Below the pieces are notes generated by a model that saw nothing but the letters and a program-made list of their open reading frames with translations, did not search any database and was not told where the DNA came from. Shown here one piece after another: positions 6,170 through 14,213 of a stretch of DNA of 41,709 nucleotides. Every line of letters starts with the position of its first letter. Position 1 is the stretch's first letter. Both the position numbers and the translations under genes were made by a program. Location of the stretch: NCBI GenBank assembly GCA_041652155.1, contig JBAZHV010000009.1, positions 1 to 41,709 on the forward strand. The letters are read 5' to 3'. This DNA comes from CAIMDX01 sp041652155. Its GTDB lineage: Bacteria > Patescibacteriota > Minisyncoccia > Minisyncoccales > JAQTVQ01.

Positions 6170-9100
6170 ATGGAAAAAGGAAAAGACGAGGGGGTCAAGT
6201 TCAACAAACAGCAGACCGAGGCGATAGAGCATAAAGACGGGCCTTTGCTGATCGTGGCCGGGGCCGGCACCGGCAAAACCGCTGTTTTGACCAAGAAAAT
6301 AGCCCATTTGATAATGGACGAGGGAGTGCAAGCCCACGAGATTTTGGCTTTGACCTTTACCGAGAAGGCGGCCCAGGAAATGGAGGAGAGAGTCGATATT
6401 ATGCTGCCTTTCGGCTATTACGACCTTTGGATCTCGACTTTCCATTCCTTTTGCGAAAAAATACTCAAAGAATACGGCTTGGCCATCGGCCTGCCGACCA
6501 ATTTCAAACTTTTGGACGAGACCGGCGGCTGGATACTGGTCAGAAAGAACTTCGACAAGTTCGATTTTTTGAAATATTTCAAGCCTTTGGGCAACTCCAC
6601 CAAGTTCATCCATGCCCTGCTGGACCATTTCAAGAAATTGAAGAACGAGGATATAAGGCCCGAGGATTATTTGAAATATGCCGATTCTTTGAGGGCAAAT
6701 CTCGACGACGCCCCGGCCATTTCCCGTTCGCTCAAAGGCAAGGAAAAAATGGAGGTACTGCTCGAGCAGGAAGAAAGCGGCAAGATCAAGGAAGTCGCCG
6801 AAGCCTACCATCTTTATCAAAAATTGTTATTGGACAATAACGCCCTTGATTTTGGCGACCTGCTTAGCTATACGCTCAAACTTTTCCGCGAGCGTCCTTT
6901 GATCTTGGAAAAATACCGGGAGCAATTCAAATATATTTTGGTGGACGAGTTCCAGGATACCAATTGGGTGCAATACGAACTGTTGAAAGTTTTGGCCGGA
7001 CCAAAAAATAACATTACCGTTTGTGCCGACGATGACCAATGTTTGCCGGGAGAAATGCTTATAGAAAAGTGGAAAGACGGGGAGATAGAGGAGAAAAAGA
7101 TAAAAGATATTCGGAAAGGAGATTTTTTATTGACCGGCATAGGCAGGGGCCATCTGGGGCATTCCAAAGTCAGTAATATTTTTAAGAATAAAAAGAAGAC
7201 AGAGTTTATAACTGTTACTACGAAAAGCGGTAAAAAACTTACAGTCACCGATAACCATAAAATGTTTTCGATGACGCCTCCGACATATAAAAAGGGGCGG
7301 CATTATGTTTATTTGATGTTCCGGGATGATATCGGGTGGAGGATAGGAAAAACAGATGATTTGGTCTCAAGGCTAAGACTTGAGCGATCGGCGGATAAGA
7401 TAATAGCTTTAAGAGCTTTTGGAAGCGACAAGGAAGCGAGATACCAAGAAACTTTGTGGTCTTTGAAATACGGGATTCCCACGGGTTGTTTTTGCGAAAG
7501 GAAAGGAATTGTTATTAAAAATGATCTTCTGGTCAGCTTGTATAAAGAGATAGACGTCGGTAAAAATGTTTTAAAATTGGCTGATGATCTGAATATTGAT
7601 CTGCGCTATTGCCACCATTGCTTGGATGGGGTGAATAGAGGGAAGAAAGAAAGAATAAAAATTAATATTTTAATGTGCTCGAGAAACTATAGAAGTAAAG
7701 AAGCGGTCAAAAAGGGATCGATGGTTTTAAAAAATCCTTTGATCCAGCATACCTTAAGAATAGAAACTTCCAGCAAAGCCGTTATAGAAAAAATAGAAAA
7801 GGCGGGTTTTTTTATGTCGAAAGCCAAAAAGGGAAAAAGATTTTTGATGGCGAGAGAAGATATAAAGGAATTGGAAAGAACCGCGCAAAAAATACAAAAA
7901 ATAACCGGAGGGTTTATCGAGGCCAAATTTTATGTTGGCGTGGGCTTAGATACGAAAACTAAAATAAGGCACAACCATCCGGCCTTGATAATCCCAGCAA
8001 AAAATTTAGTGCCGGGCCACTATCTGCCGGTGAGGAGGGGAAATACGATTATATATGACGAGATCACCAACATAGAAAAAGAAATAAAAAATGATTATGT
8101 CTACGATCTGGAAGTAGAAAAGACTCACAATTTTTTATCTCAGGGAATAGTCGTCCATAATTCGATCTTTTCTTTTCAGGGCGCGTCGTTCAATAATGTT
8201 TTGCAATTCAAGAAAGATTTCCCCGGGTCCGAGGATGTTGTTCTGATCAAAAATTACCGTTCGCCGCAAAACATCCTTGACCTGGCTTATAACTTCATCC
8301 AGCTCAACAATCCGAACCGTTTGGAATATCAGCTCAATGAAGTGCAAGAGGTCAGGGCCAGGGCCAAAGAAAAAGGTTTGAACCTGGCTGATTTCAAGAA
8401 GATCGATAAGAGGCTGAAAAGCACGCTTAAAGATCAGGGAATGATCGAGCACGTTGTTTTTGAGAACGGACAAGAGGAAGTGGCCGGGGTCATTGACCGC
8501 ATCCGGAAGATAAAAGAAGCGGACAAAACCGCCATCTTTTCCGACTTTGCCATATTGGCCAGGACCAACGAGATCGCTAATTCCTTTGCCCGCGGCTTGG
8601 AGCGGTCCGGGATGCCTTATCAATTTTTGGCGTCGAAAGGTCTTTATCTCAAGCCTATGGTCATGGGCTTGATCTCTTACTTAAGGATATTGGTCGATCT
8701 CTACGATTCGGCCAATTTTTATCACGTTTTGACGACCCCTATTTTCGGACTGGACGCTTCCGATATTTCTAAAATAAGCCAATACGGCCATCAAAAGACC
8801 CTTTCCACTTTTGAGGCCTTGGAACAAAGGGCTCTTATAAAAGACATTTCTCCGGATACCGTTTCAAAATTGAACGCGCTTTTGCCCAAGATCAAAAGGC
8901 ATGCCGCTTTGGCCAAAGAAAAGAGCGTTTCCGAGCTTTTTGTTTCGATCTTGCACGATCTCGGGTTCGTGAAATATTTCAGCCAGGAAAGCGAAGCCAG
9001 TTTTTTGGACGGCGAGCTGGCCTCTCAATTTTACGGCAAGCTCAAGGATTTTGAAGATAATAACGTGGATACCAAGCTTTTCAGTTTTCTGGAAGAGTTC

Positions 9101-10369
9101 AGGATGGAAATGGAATCAGGCAGCGAGGGTTCTTTGAGGTCCGGCATGGAAGACAGCCCGGAGTCGATAAAAATAATGACCATGCATTCGGCCAAAGGGC
9201 TGGAATTCAGATATGTCTTTTTGGTCAATATGGCCGACCGCCGTTTTCCCAACGTCGGCCGCAGCGATCCTATCAGCATACCGGAGCCGCTGATCAAAGA
9301 GGTTCTGCCCGAGGGAGATTTTCACTTGCAGGAAGAGAGAAGGCTTTTTTACGTCGGCATAACCAGAGCCAAGGTGGCGCTGTTCCTGACCTGGTCAAAA
9401 GATTACGGCGGAAAGAGCTTGAAAAAACCAAGCCGGTTCTTGCTGGAAGCGGGTATAATAAAAAACAGGGATGATTTTACCAAGACCGACCCTAAAAAAT
9501 TCAATTTTGTTTTTCAAAAAGAGAATATCGCCAGGCCGGGGTCCAAAGTTGATCTCAAATCTAATTTTCCGAGCTATTTTTCTTTCACCCAGCTTTCCAC
9601 TTTTGACAAATGCCCTTTGCAATACAAATTCGGTTATCTTTTGAAAATTACGTCCAGAGGCAAACCGGCGTTGAGCTTCGGCAAGACCGTCCACAACACC
9701 CTTTACCGTTTCGTCGGATTGGCCTGCAAAGCCGGCAAATCCAGCCAGATGGATATTTTCGGAGGCAAGGGTCCGGGAGGCAAAGGGAAAGACCTCGGCT
9801 ACGAAGACTTGATCAAAATATACAAAGAAGAATGGATAGACGAATGGTACGAGGACCAGACCCAGAAAAAAGAGTATTTCAAACAGGGAGAAAAAAGTTT
9901 GAAGTCTTTTCTGGATAATTTCACGGCGGCCAAACCGCAGATACTGTTTTTGAACGGCAATCCGGCTTTGGAACAGGACTTTCGCTTGAAGTTCGGAGAA
10001 GATACTTTTATCGGCAAGATCGACAGGATCGATAAAGACGCCCAAGGAGCTTTGGAGATATTCGATTACAAGACAGGCAAACTCCATACCGGCAGTATGG
10101 CTTTCTCGGATAAATTTCAGCTTTTAACTTACCAACTGGCATTGAGAGAAGTTTTCAAGCTCTCGGCCGAGAAGCTGACCTACCATTATTTGAACGACGG
10201 ATCAATGGTTTCTTTTGTGCCCAAAGAAGAGGACGTGGAAAAGACCGAACAAGAAATATCCAAGCGCATAACCGCGATAAAACAAAGCGATTTTCCGCCC
10301 GCGCCGGGGATGCCGCAATGCAACTATTGCGACTTCAAAGATATCTGCCAGTACAGGAAAATATCTTGA
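6170..10369 (+). CDS. UvrD/PcrA-type helicase with intein and C-terminal Fe-S nuclease domain
   Basis: This is a 1399-residue precursor; the extein is about 1025 residues. Superfamily 1A helicase motifs run in order: NKQQTEAI (Q motif), GAGTGKT Walker A (31-37), FTEKAAQEM, TFHSFC, VDEFQDT Walker B (about 258-264), ADDDQ-SIFSFQGA (motif III, split by the intein), LIKNYRS (motif IV), TMHSAKGLEF (motif V) and ERRLFYVGITRA (motif VI). After about residue 1130 a PD-(D/E)XK nuclease domain follows, with GKIDRID and FDYKTG catalytic segments and four cysteines (about C1148, C1384, C1387, C1393) placed as in AddB/Cas4-type 4Fe-4S nucleases. That suggests an end-resecting helicase-nuclease for recombinational repair. 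The ATG at 6170 is preferred to an upstream TTG at 6152. There is no clear promoter. Confidence 0.93.
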   Translation: MEKGKDEGVKFNKQQTEAIEHKDGPLLIVAGAGTGKTAVLTKKIAHLIMDEGVQAHEILALTFTEKAAQEMEERVDIMLPFGYYDLWISTFHSFCEKILKEYGLAIGLPTNFKLLDETGGWILVRKNFDKFDFLKYFKPLGNSTKFIHALLDHFKKLKNEDIRPEDYLKYADSLRANLDDAPAISRSLKGKEKMEVLLEQEESGKIKEVAEAYHLYQKLLLDNNALDFGDLLSYTLKLFRERPLILEKYREQFKYILVDEFQDTNWVQYELLKVLAGPKNNITVCADDDQCLPGEMLIEKWKDGEIEEKKIKDIRKGDFLLTGIGRGHLGHSKVSNIFKNKKKTEFITVTTKSGKKLTVTDNHKMFSMTPPTYKKGRHYVYLMFRDDIGWRIGKTDDLVSRLRLERSADKIIALRAFGSDKEARYQETLWSLKYGIPTGCFCERKGIVIKNDLLVSLYKEIDVGKNVLKLADDLNIDLRYCHHCLDGVNRGKKERIKINILMCSRNYRSKEAVKKGSMVLKNPLIQHTLRIETSSKAVIEKIEKAGFFMSKAKKGKRFLMAREDIKELERTAQKIQKITGGFIEAKFYVGVGLDTKTKIRHNHPALIIPAKNLVPGHYLPVRRGNTIIYDEITNIEKEIKNDYVYDLEVEKTHNFLSQGIVVHNSIFSFQGASFNNVLQFKKDFPGSEDVVLIKNYRSPQNILDLAYNFIQLNNPNRLEYQLNEVQEVRARAKEKGLNLADFKKIDKRLKSTLKDQGMIEHVVFENGQEEVAGVIDRIRKIKEADKTAIFSDFAILARTNEIANSFARGLERSGMPYQFLASKGLYLKPMVMGLISYLRILVDLYDSANFYHVLTTPIFGLDASDISKISQYGHQKTLSTFEALEQRALIKDISPDTVSKLNALLPKIKRHAALAKEKSVSELFVSILHDLGFVKYFSQESEASFLDGELASQFYGKLKDFEDNNVDTKLFSFLEEFRMEMESGSEGSLRSGMEDSPESIKIMTMHSAKGLEFRYVFLVNMADRRFPNVGRSDPISIPEPLIKEVLPEGDFHLQEERRLFYVGITRAKVALFLTWSKDYGGKSLKKPSRFLLEAGIIKNRDDFTKTDPKKFNFVFQKENIARPGSKVDLKSNFPSYFSFTQLSTFDKCPLQYKFGYLLKITSRGKPALSFGKTVHNTLYRFVGLACKAGKSSQMDIFGGKGPGGKGKDLGYEDLIKIYKEEWIDEWYEDQTQKKEYFKQGEKSLKSFLDNFTAAKPQILFLNGNPALEQDFRLKFGEDTFIGKIDRIDKDAQGALEIFDYKTGKLHTGSMAFSDKFQLLTYQLALREVFKLSAEKLTYHYLNDGSMVSFVPKEEDVEKTEQEISKRITAIKQSDFPPAPGMPQCNYCDFKDICQYRKIS
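7040..8161 (+). mobile_element. Intein in helicase motif III, with GIY-YIG-like insert
   Basis: The intein is 374 codons and interrupts ADDDQ|SIFSFQGA. It begins with Cys (CLPGEM), has a block B-like TDNH, and ends YDLEVEKTHNFLSQGIVVHN followed by extein Ser, so Cys1, the penultimate His, the terminal Asn and Ser+1 are all present and splicing should work. The middle contains YVYLM ... RIGKT (about precursor residues 379-397) followed by Arg, Glu and Tyr-Gly-Ile-Pro elements. This looks like a GIY-YIG-related domain, not the usual LAGLIDADG. Whether it is an active homing nuclease is uncertain. Confidence 0.93.
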
Positions 10370-10414
10370 TGTTCGGCCGTTTCGCGGACATAATTTTTAA
10401 GTTGAATTAAAAAT

Positions 10415-11410
10415 ATGGAAAAAATAGCGATCATTGGAATAGGCGGGAGGACAGGAATCCTTTTCGCGAGCAAGTTTAAAAATGCCGCCGAGATATTGGG
10501 GGTCGGCAGGGAGCAAGAGATAAATTTGATGTCCTCGAAAAATCTTTTGATCCAAAAGAGGGGATCCGAGCCGGAGGTCCTGGACCAAAAAATAATAAAT
10601 GACCGGGACTTCGGCAATTATCCTTTGCCCGACTATATTTTTGTTATGACGCGAAACCCGGTCTCTCCGGTGGTCAAATATTATTATCAAACGGTCAAAG
10701 AAAAGAACGGAAAATTACCCGCCTTGGTCCTGTCCCAGAACGGCATAGACGCCATAGGGGAAGCGGTTTCGGCCCTGAAGGAGATCTTCGGCGAAGATGC
10801 TTCAAAGGTTCAGATCATCAGGCTTAATTTGTTCAACGCCGTCGATGGCGTGAAAAAAGGAGAGGCGGTCTGCATGAAGTATTCCGAGCCGGTCAAGCTG
10901 GTTTTTTCCAGCGCTTTCGGTCCGGAAAATACATCCGGCCTCAAAAATATATTCGAGACGGCAGGGGTCGAATATCGGGAATATTCCAGAAAAGACGTAA
11001 AGAATATGGAATGCTCGAAATTGTTTTTAAACCTTATCGGCATGGCCGCGGCTTCATACGGCAAATCCGTGGAGGAAGGATACCGGGACAAAGCGATTTT
11101 TGGAGAAGAGATTTTTATGCTCAGAGAGTACGCGGCTTCGGTCAAACTTTCGGGCGGTCATTTTTTAAACTTCAAACGTTATCCAGTCGGTATTCTTTCC
11201 TGTATAATAAATAATGTTCCTTTGGCATTGTTGGTTCCTGTCCGGAACGTTCTGGCGAAAATGGTCAGCAGCGGGCGGGGAAGCAAGCCGAAAGATCTGG
11301 GAGAAATAGACTATTACAACGGCGGCGTTATCAAACTGGCCAAAGAGGCCGGACTGGAAACCCCGGTTAATGTAAAAGTATATAATCAGGCTAAAAAATT
11401 ATTGAATTAA
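10415..11410 (+). CDS. Ketopantoate reductase (PanE/ApbA)-like dehydrogenase
   Basis: This 331-residue protein has an N-terminal Rossmann domain (IAIIGIGGRTGILFA, a GxGxxG-like nucleotide loop at residues 8-13) and an all-helical C-terminal domain ending in GRGSKPKDLGEIDYYNGGVIKLAKEAG..TPVN, which matches the PanE C-terminal signature (R-G-R-x-T-E-x-D-x-x-N-G). The conserved central Lys-Asn segment (SKLFLNLIGMAAA) is also present. PanE reduces 2-dehydropantoate with NADPH in CoA synthesis, but no other pantothenate gene is nearby, and members of this 6-phosphogluconate-dehydrogenase-like superfamily have varied substrates. It is directly followed by plsY (2-bp gap), so a lipid or glycerol-phosphate related substrate is possible. 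The family assignment is firm; the reaction is not. Confidence 0.75.
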   Translation: MEKIAIIGIGGRTGILFASKFKNAAEILGVGREQEINLMSSKNLLIQKRGSEPEVLDQKIINDRDFGNYPLPDYIFVMTRNPVSPVVKYYYQTVKEKNGKLPALVLSQNGIDAIGEAVSALKEIFGEDASKVQIIRLNLFNAVDGVKKGEAVCMKYSEPVKLVFSSAFGPENTSGLKNIFETAGVEYREYSRKDVKNMECSKLFLNLIGMAAASYGKSVEEGYRDKAIFGEEIFMLREYAASVKLSGGHFLNFKRYPVGILSCIINNVPLALLVPVRNVLAKMVSSGRGSKPKDLGEIDYYNGGVIKLAKEAGLETPVNVKVYNQAKKLLN

Positions 11411-11412
11411 AT

Positions 11413-12018
11413 ATGATCACTTTTTCGTTCATCCTTTTCTTGATCTTTGCCTATCTGATGGGCTCCATCCCTTTCGGTTATTTGATCCCCAAAATGAAGG
11501 GGATCGATATAAGAAACGTGGGGAGCAAGGCTACAAGCAGCACGAATGTTTCCAGAGCGCTGGGCTGGCGCTGGGGCATAGTCAACGGCCTTCTAGACCT
11601 TTCAAAAGCCTTTATCCCGACGATGCTGGCGTTGAACTATTTAACGAATGATTGGGAAATAGTCGCCGTGGCCGCGATGCCGATCCTCGGCCACGTTTTT
11701 CCGGTTTGGTTGAAATTCAAAGGAGGCAAAGGAGGAGCTCCTTTATATGGATCAATGATCGCTTTGGTCGGATTCCAAAGCCCGATATTATTTATCGGCA
11801 TCGCGTCATTCGCCGCCATTTTGATAATTTCAAGAACGATGAGCGTCGCCAATTTGATGCTCTCCTGGATATTGATCCCCCTAGCTTTTTTCTTCGGGAA
11901 CAAAGGCTATCTTATCGCTTTTTCCATCCTCGGGGCTTTATTCGTGACCATAGCTCTTCGCGAAAATATAAAAAGGCTCAAAGACGGAACTGAACCCAAA
12001 ACATCTTTCAAACTTTGA
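11413..12018 (+). CDS. plsY: Acyl-phosphate:glycerol-3-phosphate acyltransferase PlsY
   Basis: This 201-residue multipass membrane protein carries the PlsY motifs in order: YLMGSIPFGYLI (motif 1), DIRNVGSKATSSTNVSRALG (motif 2, with a slightly unusual KATSST where GNxGATN is common), and GHVFPVWLKFKGGKG (motif 3). PlsY transfers an acyl group from acyl-phosphate to glycerol-3-phosphate, the first acylation of phospholipid synthesis. The length is normal. It starts 2 bp after the PanE-like gene and is probably translationally coupled. CPR bacteria often have partial lipid pathways, so whether this gene serves de novo synthesis or remodelling of host lipids cannot be judged here. Confidence 0.92.
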   Translation: MITFSFILFLIFAYLMGSIPFGYLIPKMKGIDIRNVGSKATSSTNVSRALGWRWGIVNGLLDLSKAFIPTMLALNYLTNDWEIVAVAAMPILGHVFPVWLKFKGGKGGAPLYGSMIALVGFQSPILFIGIASFAAILIISRTMSVANLMLSWILIPLAFFFGNKGYLIAFSILGALFVTIALRENIKRLKDGTEPKTSFKL

Positions 12019-12049
12019 TCTTTCGTTGTCCAAAAGATTCCGGCGGTCT

Positions 12050-12079
12050 TTGCTTTTCCTTGATGAAGTGTGCTAATAT
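12050..12079 (+). promoter_or_regulatory. Candidate promoter for the ferredoxin gene
   Basis: TTGCTT at 12050-12055 and TAATAT at 12074-12079 are separated by 18 bp, upstream of the ferredoxin ATG at 12133. The -35 match is moderate. Confidence 0.45.
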
Positions 12080-12132
12080 TATTTTGTTTTGAGCGGATGG
12101 TCACCGGATTTTAATAACTTTAATCAAAATTT

Positions 12133-12315
12133 ATGGCAAAAACTTACAATATCAATAAAGAAAAATGCGTCGGTTGCGGCGTTTGCGTAGCCGTTACCAG
12201 CGGGGGAACGGAATTGGAGACCGATGGAAAGGCCAAGGTGGTCTCTTCTGAAAAAATAGAAGCGACAGGCGGAGAAAGCGCCTGCCCATACGGAGCAATA
12301 GAAGAAACAAAATAA
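12133..12315 (+). CDS. 4Fe-4S ferredoxin, single cluster
   Basis: This 60-residue protein has CVGCGVC (C-x2-C-x2-C, residues 12-18) and a fourth cysteine in SACPYGAI (about residue 51), the layout of monocluster 4Fe-4S ferredoxins. The second cluster of the 2[4Fe-4S] type is absent. It is a small soluble electron carrier. It stands alone between its own promoter-like site and a terminator at 12346-12377, just before the Fe-S assembly genes, which fits a shared Fe-S theme. The redox partner is unknown. Confidence 0.92.
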   Translation: MAKTYNINKEKCVGCGVCVAVTSGGTELETDGKAKVVSSEKIEATGGESACPYGAIEETK

Positions 12316-12345
12316 GATCGCCGGAACATTCCAACGTCCGGATAA

Positions 12346-12377
12346 AAAAACGCCCAAGCATCTGCCCCGGCGTTTTT
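12346..12377 (+). terminator. Terminator after the ferredoxin gene
   Basis: AAAAACGCC (12346-12354) pairs with GGCGTTTTT (12369-12377) around a 14-nt loop, with the T run in the right arm. The symmetric A/T runs would let it work from both directions. Confidence 0.75.
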
Positions 12378-12381
12378 GTTT

Positions 12382-12428
12382 CTGTGGATAACTTTACACA
12401 GGTCCGACCTGTGTAAAGTTATCCACAG
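12382..12428. repeat. Perfect 22-bp inverted repeat with a DnaA-box-like 9-mer in each arm
   Basis: The left arm (12382-12403) and right arm (12407-12428) are exact reverse complements around CCG. Each arm contains the 9-mer TTATCCACA (right arm 12419-12427; left arm reversed at 12383-12391), the consensus DnaA box of well-studied bacteria. The inner part shares the ACACAGGT...ACCTGTGT core with the palindromes at 1400 and 37970. It could be a protein-binding site, a cruciform or a terminator-like structure; there is no U tract beyond the stem. Confidence 0.85.
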
Positions 12429-12452
12429 GTTTATTCATCGGATGGAGGGGGC

Positions 12453-12481
12453 TTGATAAATCTGGAGAACTCGATTACAAT
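12453..12481 (+). promoter_or_regulatory. Promoter of the iscR-like operon
   Basis: TTGATA (12453-12458), a 17-bp spacer and TACAAT (12476-12481) form a near-consensus sigma70 promoter. The expected start point is near 12488, inside the palindrome at 12482-12506 and only about 23 nt before the iscR-like ATG. Confidence 0.75.
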
Positions 12482-12506
12482 AAAGCCGACCATATTGGTC
12501 GGCTTT
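12482..12506. promoter_or_regulatory. Operator-like palindrome over the predicted transcription start
   Basis: AAAGCCGACC and GGTCGGCTTT (10 bp, perfect) flank ATATT. Because the predicted start point falls inside the left arm, the mRNA would not contain the whole hairpin, so a DNA operator, perhaps for the adjacent Rrf2-type regulator, is more likely than a terminator. If transcription comes from upstream it could act as a terminator instead (the right arm ends TTTCTTT). Confidence 0.55.
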
Positions 12507-12510
12507 CTTT

Positions 12511-12924
12511 ATGAAAATTTCAACCAAGACAACTTACGGATTGAGAGCGGTGATATATTTGGCCAACACGGCCAAAGACGGGCGTATTTGCTCTATAAAA
12601 GAAATAGCCGCGAGCGAGAAAATATCCCCGGACTATTTGGAAAAGATAATCTCCAAAATGGAGAAAGCGGGAATATTGGAAGCCCAGAAAGGAGTGAAGG
12701 GAGGATACAAGCTTGCCCGTCCGGCTAAAAATATCAGACTGGGCGAGATCGTCAATGTGCTGGAAGGAGAAAGCCATTTCGTACAATGCGTTTCGTCAAA
12801 GGATAATATCTGCCCGAACAGAGAGCGCTGTCTGGCCAAGAATTTTTGGGCGAAATTTCAGAACAAGCTCAACGAGTTTCTGGATTCGATAACCTTGGAA
12901 CAAATAATAAACAACGATCTCTGA
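12511..12924 (+). CDS. iscR: Rrf2-family regulator, IscR-like
   Basis: This 137-residue Rrf2 winged-helix protein opens MKISTKTTYGLRAVIYLA. The recognition-helix region lies around residues 28-50 (SIKEIAASEKISPDYLEKII), followed by the beta-wing GVKGGYKLARP. Three cysteines at 93, 101 and 107 are placed like C92/C98/C104 of IscR, which bind a 2Fe-2S cluster. IscR senses Fe-S status and controls the isc operon. Here it is first in a run with a cysteine desulfurase and IscU, which supports the IscR name. The spacing of the first two cysteines (8 rather than 6) is a small departure. There is no Shine-Dalgarno; the leader is probably about 23 nt. Confidence 0.88.
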   Translation: MKISTKTTYGLRAVIYLANTAKDGRICSIKEIAASEKISPDYLEKIISKMEKAGILEAQKGVKGGYKLARPAKNIRLGEIVNVLEGESHFVQCVSSKDNICPNRERCLAKNFWAKFQNKLNEFLDSITLEQIINNDL

Positions 12925-12947
12925 TCATAATTTAAAAAATAAATTCC

Positions 12948-12964
12948 GCCGGAGATGTTCCGGC
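12948..12964. promoter_or_regulatory. Inverted repeat between iscR-like and iscS genes
   Basis: GCCGGA and TCCGGC flank GATGT in the 56-bp gap before iscS. It has the same GCCG...CGGC outer form as the palindrome at 12482-12506, so it may be a second site for the same regulator or an mRNA hairpin. No T run follows. Confidence 0.4.
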
Positions 12965-12980
12965 AAATAATTCAAACAAA

Positions 12981-14210
12981 ATGCCGACATTAAAAAAGAT
13001 CAAAAAAAATACAAAGAAGAACAAGAGTATCAAAAAGGTCAAGATGTCCGGAGTTTATCTTGATTACGGAGCAGCCACTCCGGTCGATCCGAGAGTTCTG
13101 AAAGCATTGGCTTCTTTCGAGGCAAAAGTATTCGGAAATACAATGTCCTTGCACAGCTTCGGCCAGGAGGCGAAAGCCGCTTTGGAAGAAAGCCGCGAGA
13201 TCGTGGCCAAAATGATGGGCGCCCAAGCCGAAGAAGTGATCTTCACCGGTTCGGCGACCGAGAGCAACAACATTGCGCTTAAAGGAGTGGCCTTGGCCAA
13301 CAAGCAAAAGGGAAATCATATCATTATTTCGAGCATCGAACATTCGTGCGTCGCCGAAAGCGCTAAGTGGCTGGAGAGCCAGGGTTTTGAGGTGACGAAA
13401 GCGAAGGTCGATCAGTATGGGTTGGTGGATCCCAAAGACATCGAGCAACAGATCAAAAAGGAAACCATTTTGGTTTCCATAATGCATGCCAACAATGAGA
13501 TCGGGACCATCGAGCCGATCGGCGAGATCGGAAAGATCTGCCGCGGCAAAGGAGTTTACTTTCACACCGACGCGGTACAGAGTTTCGGCAAGGTTCCGGT
13601 CAATGTTGAGGAAATGAACATCGACCTGCTCACCGCCAGCTCCCATAAAATGTACGGTCCCAAAGGCGCAGCCTGCTTATATATAAGGAAGGGAGCTAAT
13701 ATAGCTCCTATTTTACACGGCGGCGGGCAGGAATTCGGCCTGCGTCCAAGCACGGTGAACGTGCCCGCGATCTACGGTTTCGCCCAAGCTTGCCTGCTTT
13801 GCCAAAAAGAGATGGCTAAAGAAAGCCAGCGGTTGGCCAAGCTTAGAGACAAGCTCATCAAGGGAGTGATGGAAAAGATAGAAGGAACTTATTTGAACGG
13901 CCATCCCCAAAAGAGGCTTGCCAATAACGCCAATTTTCGATTTGAATTTGTGGAGGGAGAGTCTTTGCTTATCCAGCTCGATATGGCCGGCATAGCCGGT
14001 TCCACCGGTTCCGCTTGTTCGTCGGCGAAGCTGGAACCCAGCCATGTGCTGTTGGCCATCGGCTTGCGCCCGCAGGAAGCGCACGGTTCGTTGAGGCTGA
14101 CCTTGGGCCGCTGGACCACAGACAAAGAGATCAACTATGTCCTTAAAACGCTTCCGGGGATAATAAGACAATTGAGAGAGATATCTCCATTTAAAAGAAC
14201 CTTGAACTAA
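12981..14210 (+). CDS. iscS: Cysteine desulfurase (IscS/NifS)
   Basis: This is a class V aminotransferase-fold, PLP-dependent enzyme of 409 residues. Key features are YLDYGAATPVDPRVL at the N-terminus, TGSATESNNIALKG, HTDAVQSFGKVPV (the PLP Asp-Gln region), SSHKMYGPKG with the PLP lysine at about K223, and GSTGSACSSAKLEPSHVL with the persulfide cysteine at about C346 in the long flexible loop typical of IscS. It mobilises sulfur from cysteine for IscU and, very likely, for the nearby MnmA. The first 21 residues are a Lys-rich extension not seen in most relatives; a start at the internal ATG 13044 (MSGVYLDYG) would give a standard N-terminus and is a real alternative. The iscU gene starts 3 bp after the stop. 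Confidence 0.95.
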   Translation: MPTLKKIKKNTKKNKSIKKVKMSGVYLDYGAATPVDPRVLKALASFEAKVFGNTMSLHSFGQEAKAALEESREIVAKMMGAQAEEVIFTGSATESNNIALKGVALANKQKGNHIIISSIEHSCVAESAKWLESQGFEVTKAKVDQYGLVDPKDIEQQIKKETILVSIMHANNEIGTIEPIGEIGKICRGKGVYFHTDAVQSFGKVPVNVEEMNIDLLTASSHKMYGPKGAACLYIRKGANIAPILHGGGQEFGLRPSTVNVPAIYGFAQACLLCQKEMAKESQRLAKLRDKLIKGVMEKIEGTYLNGHPQKRLANNANFRFEFVEGESLLIQLDMAGIAGSTGSACSSAKLEPSHVLLAIGLRPQEAHGSLRLTLGRWTTDKEINYVLKTLPGIIRQLREISPFKRTLN

Positions 14211-14213
14211 TTT

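Noticed and set aside
6128..6820. 230-residue minus-strand frame opposite the helicase N-terminus
   Set aside because: It is a shadow of the clearly coding plus-strand helicase; similar long antisense frames accompany several genes here because of codon bias.
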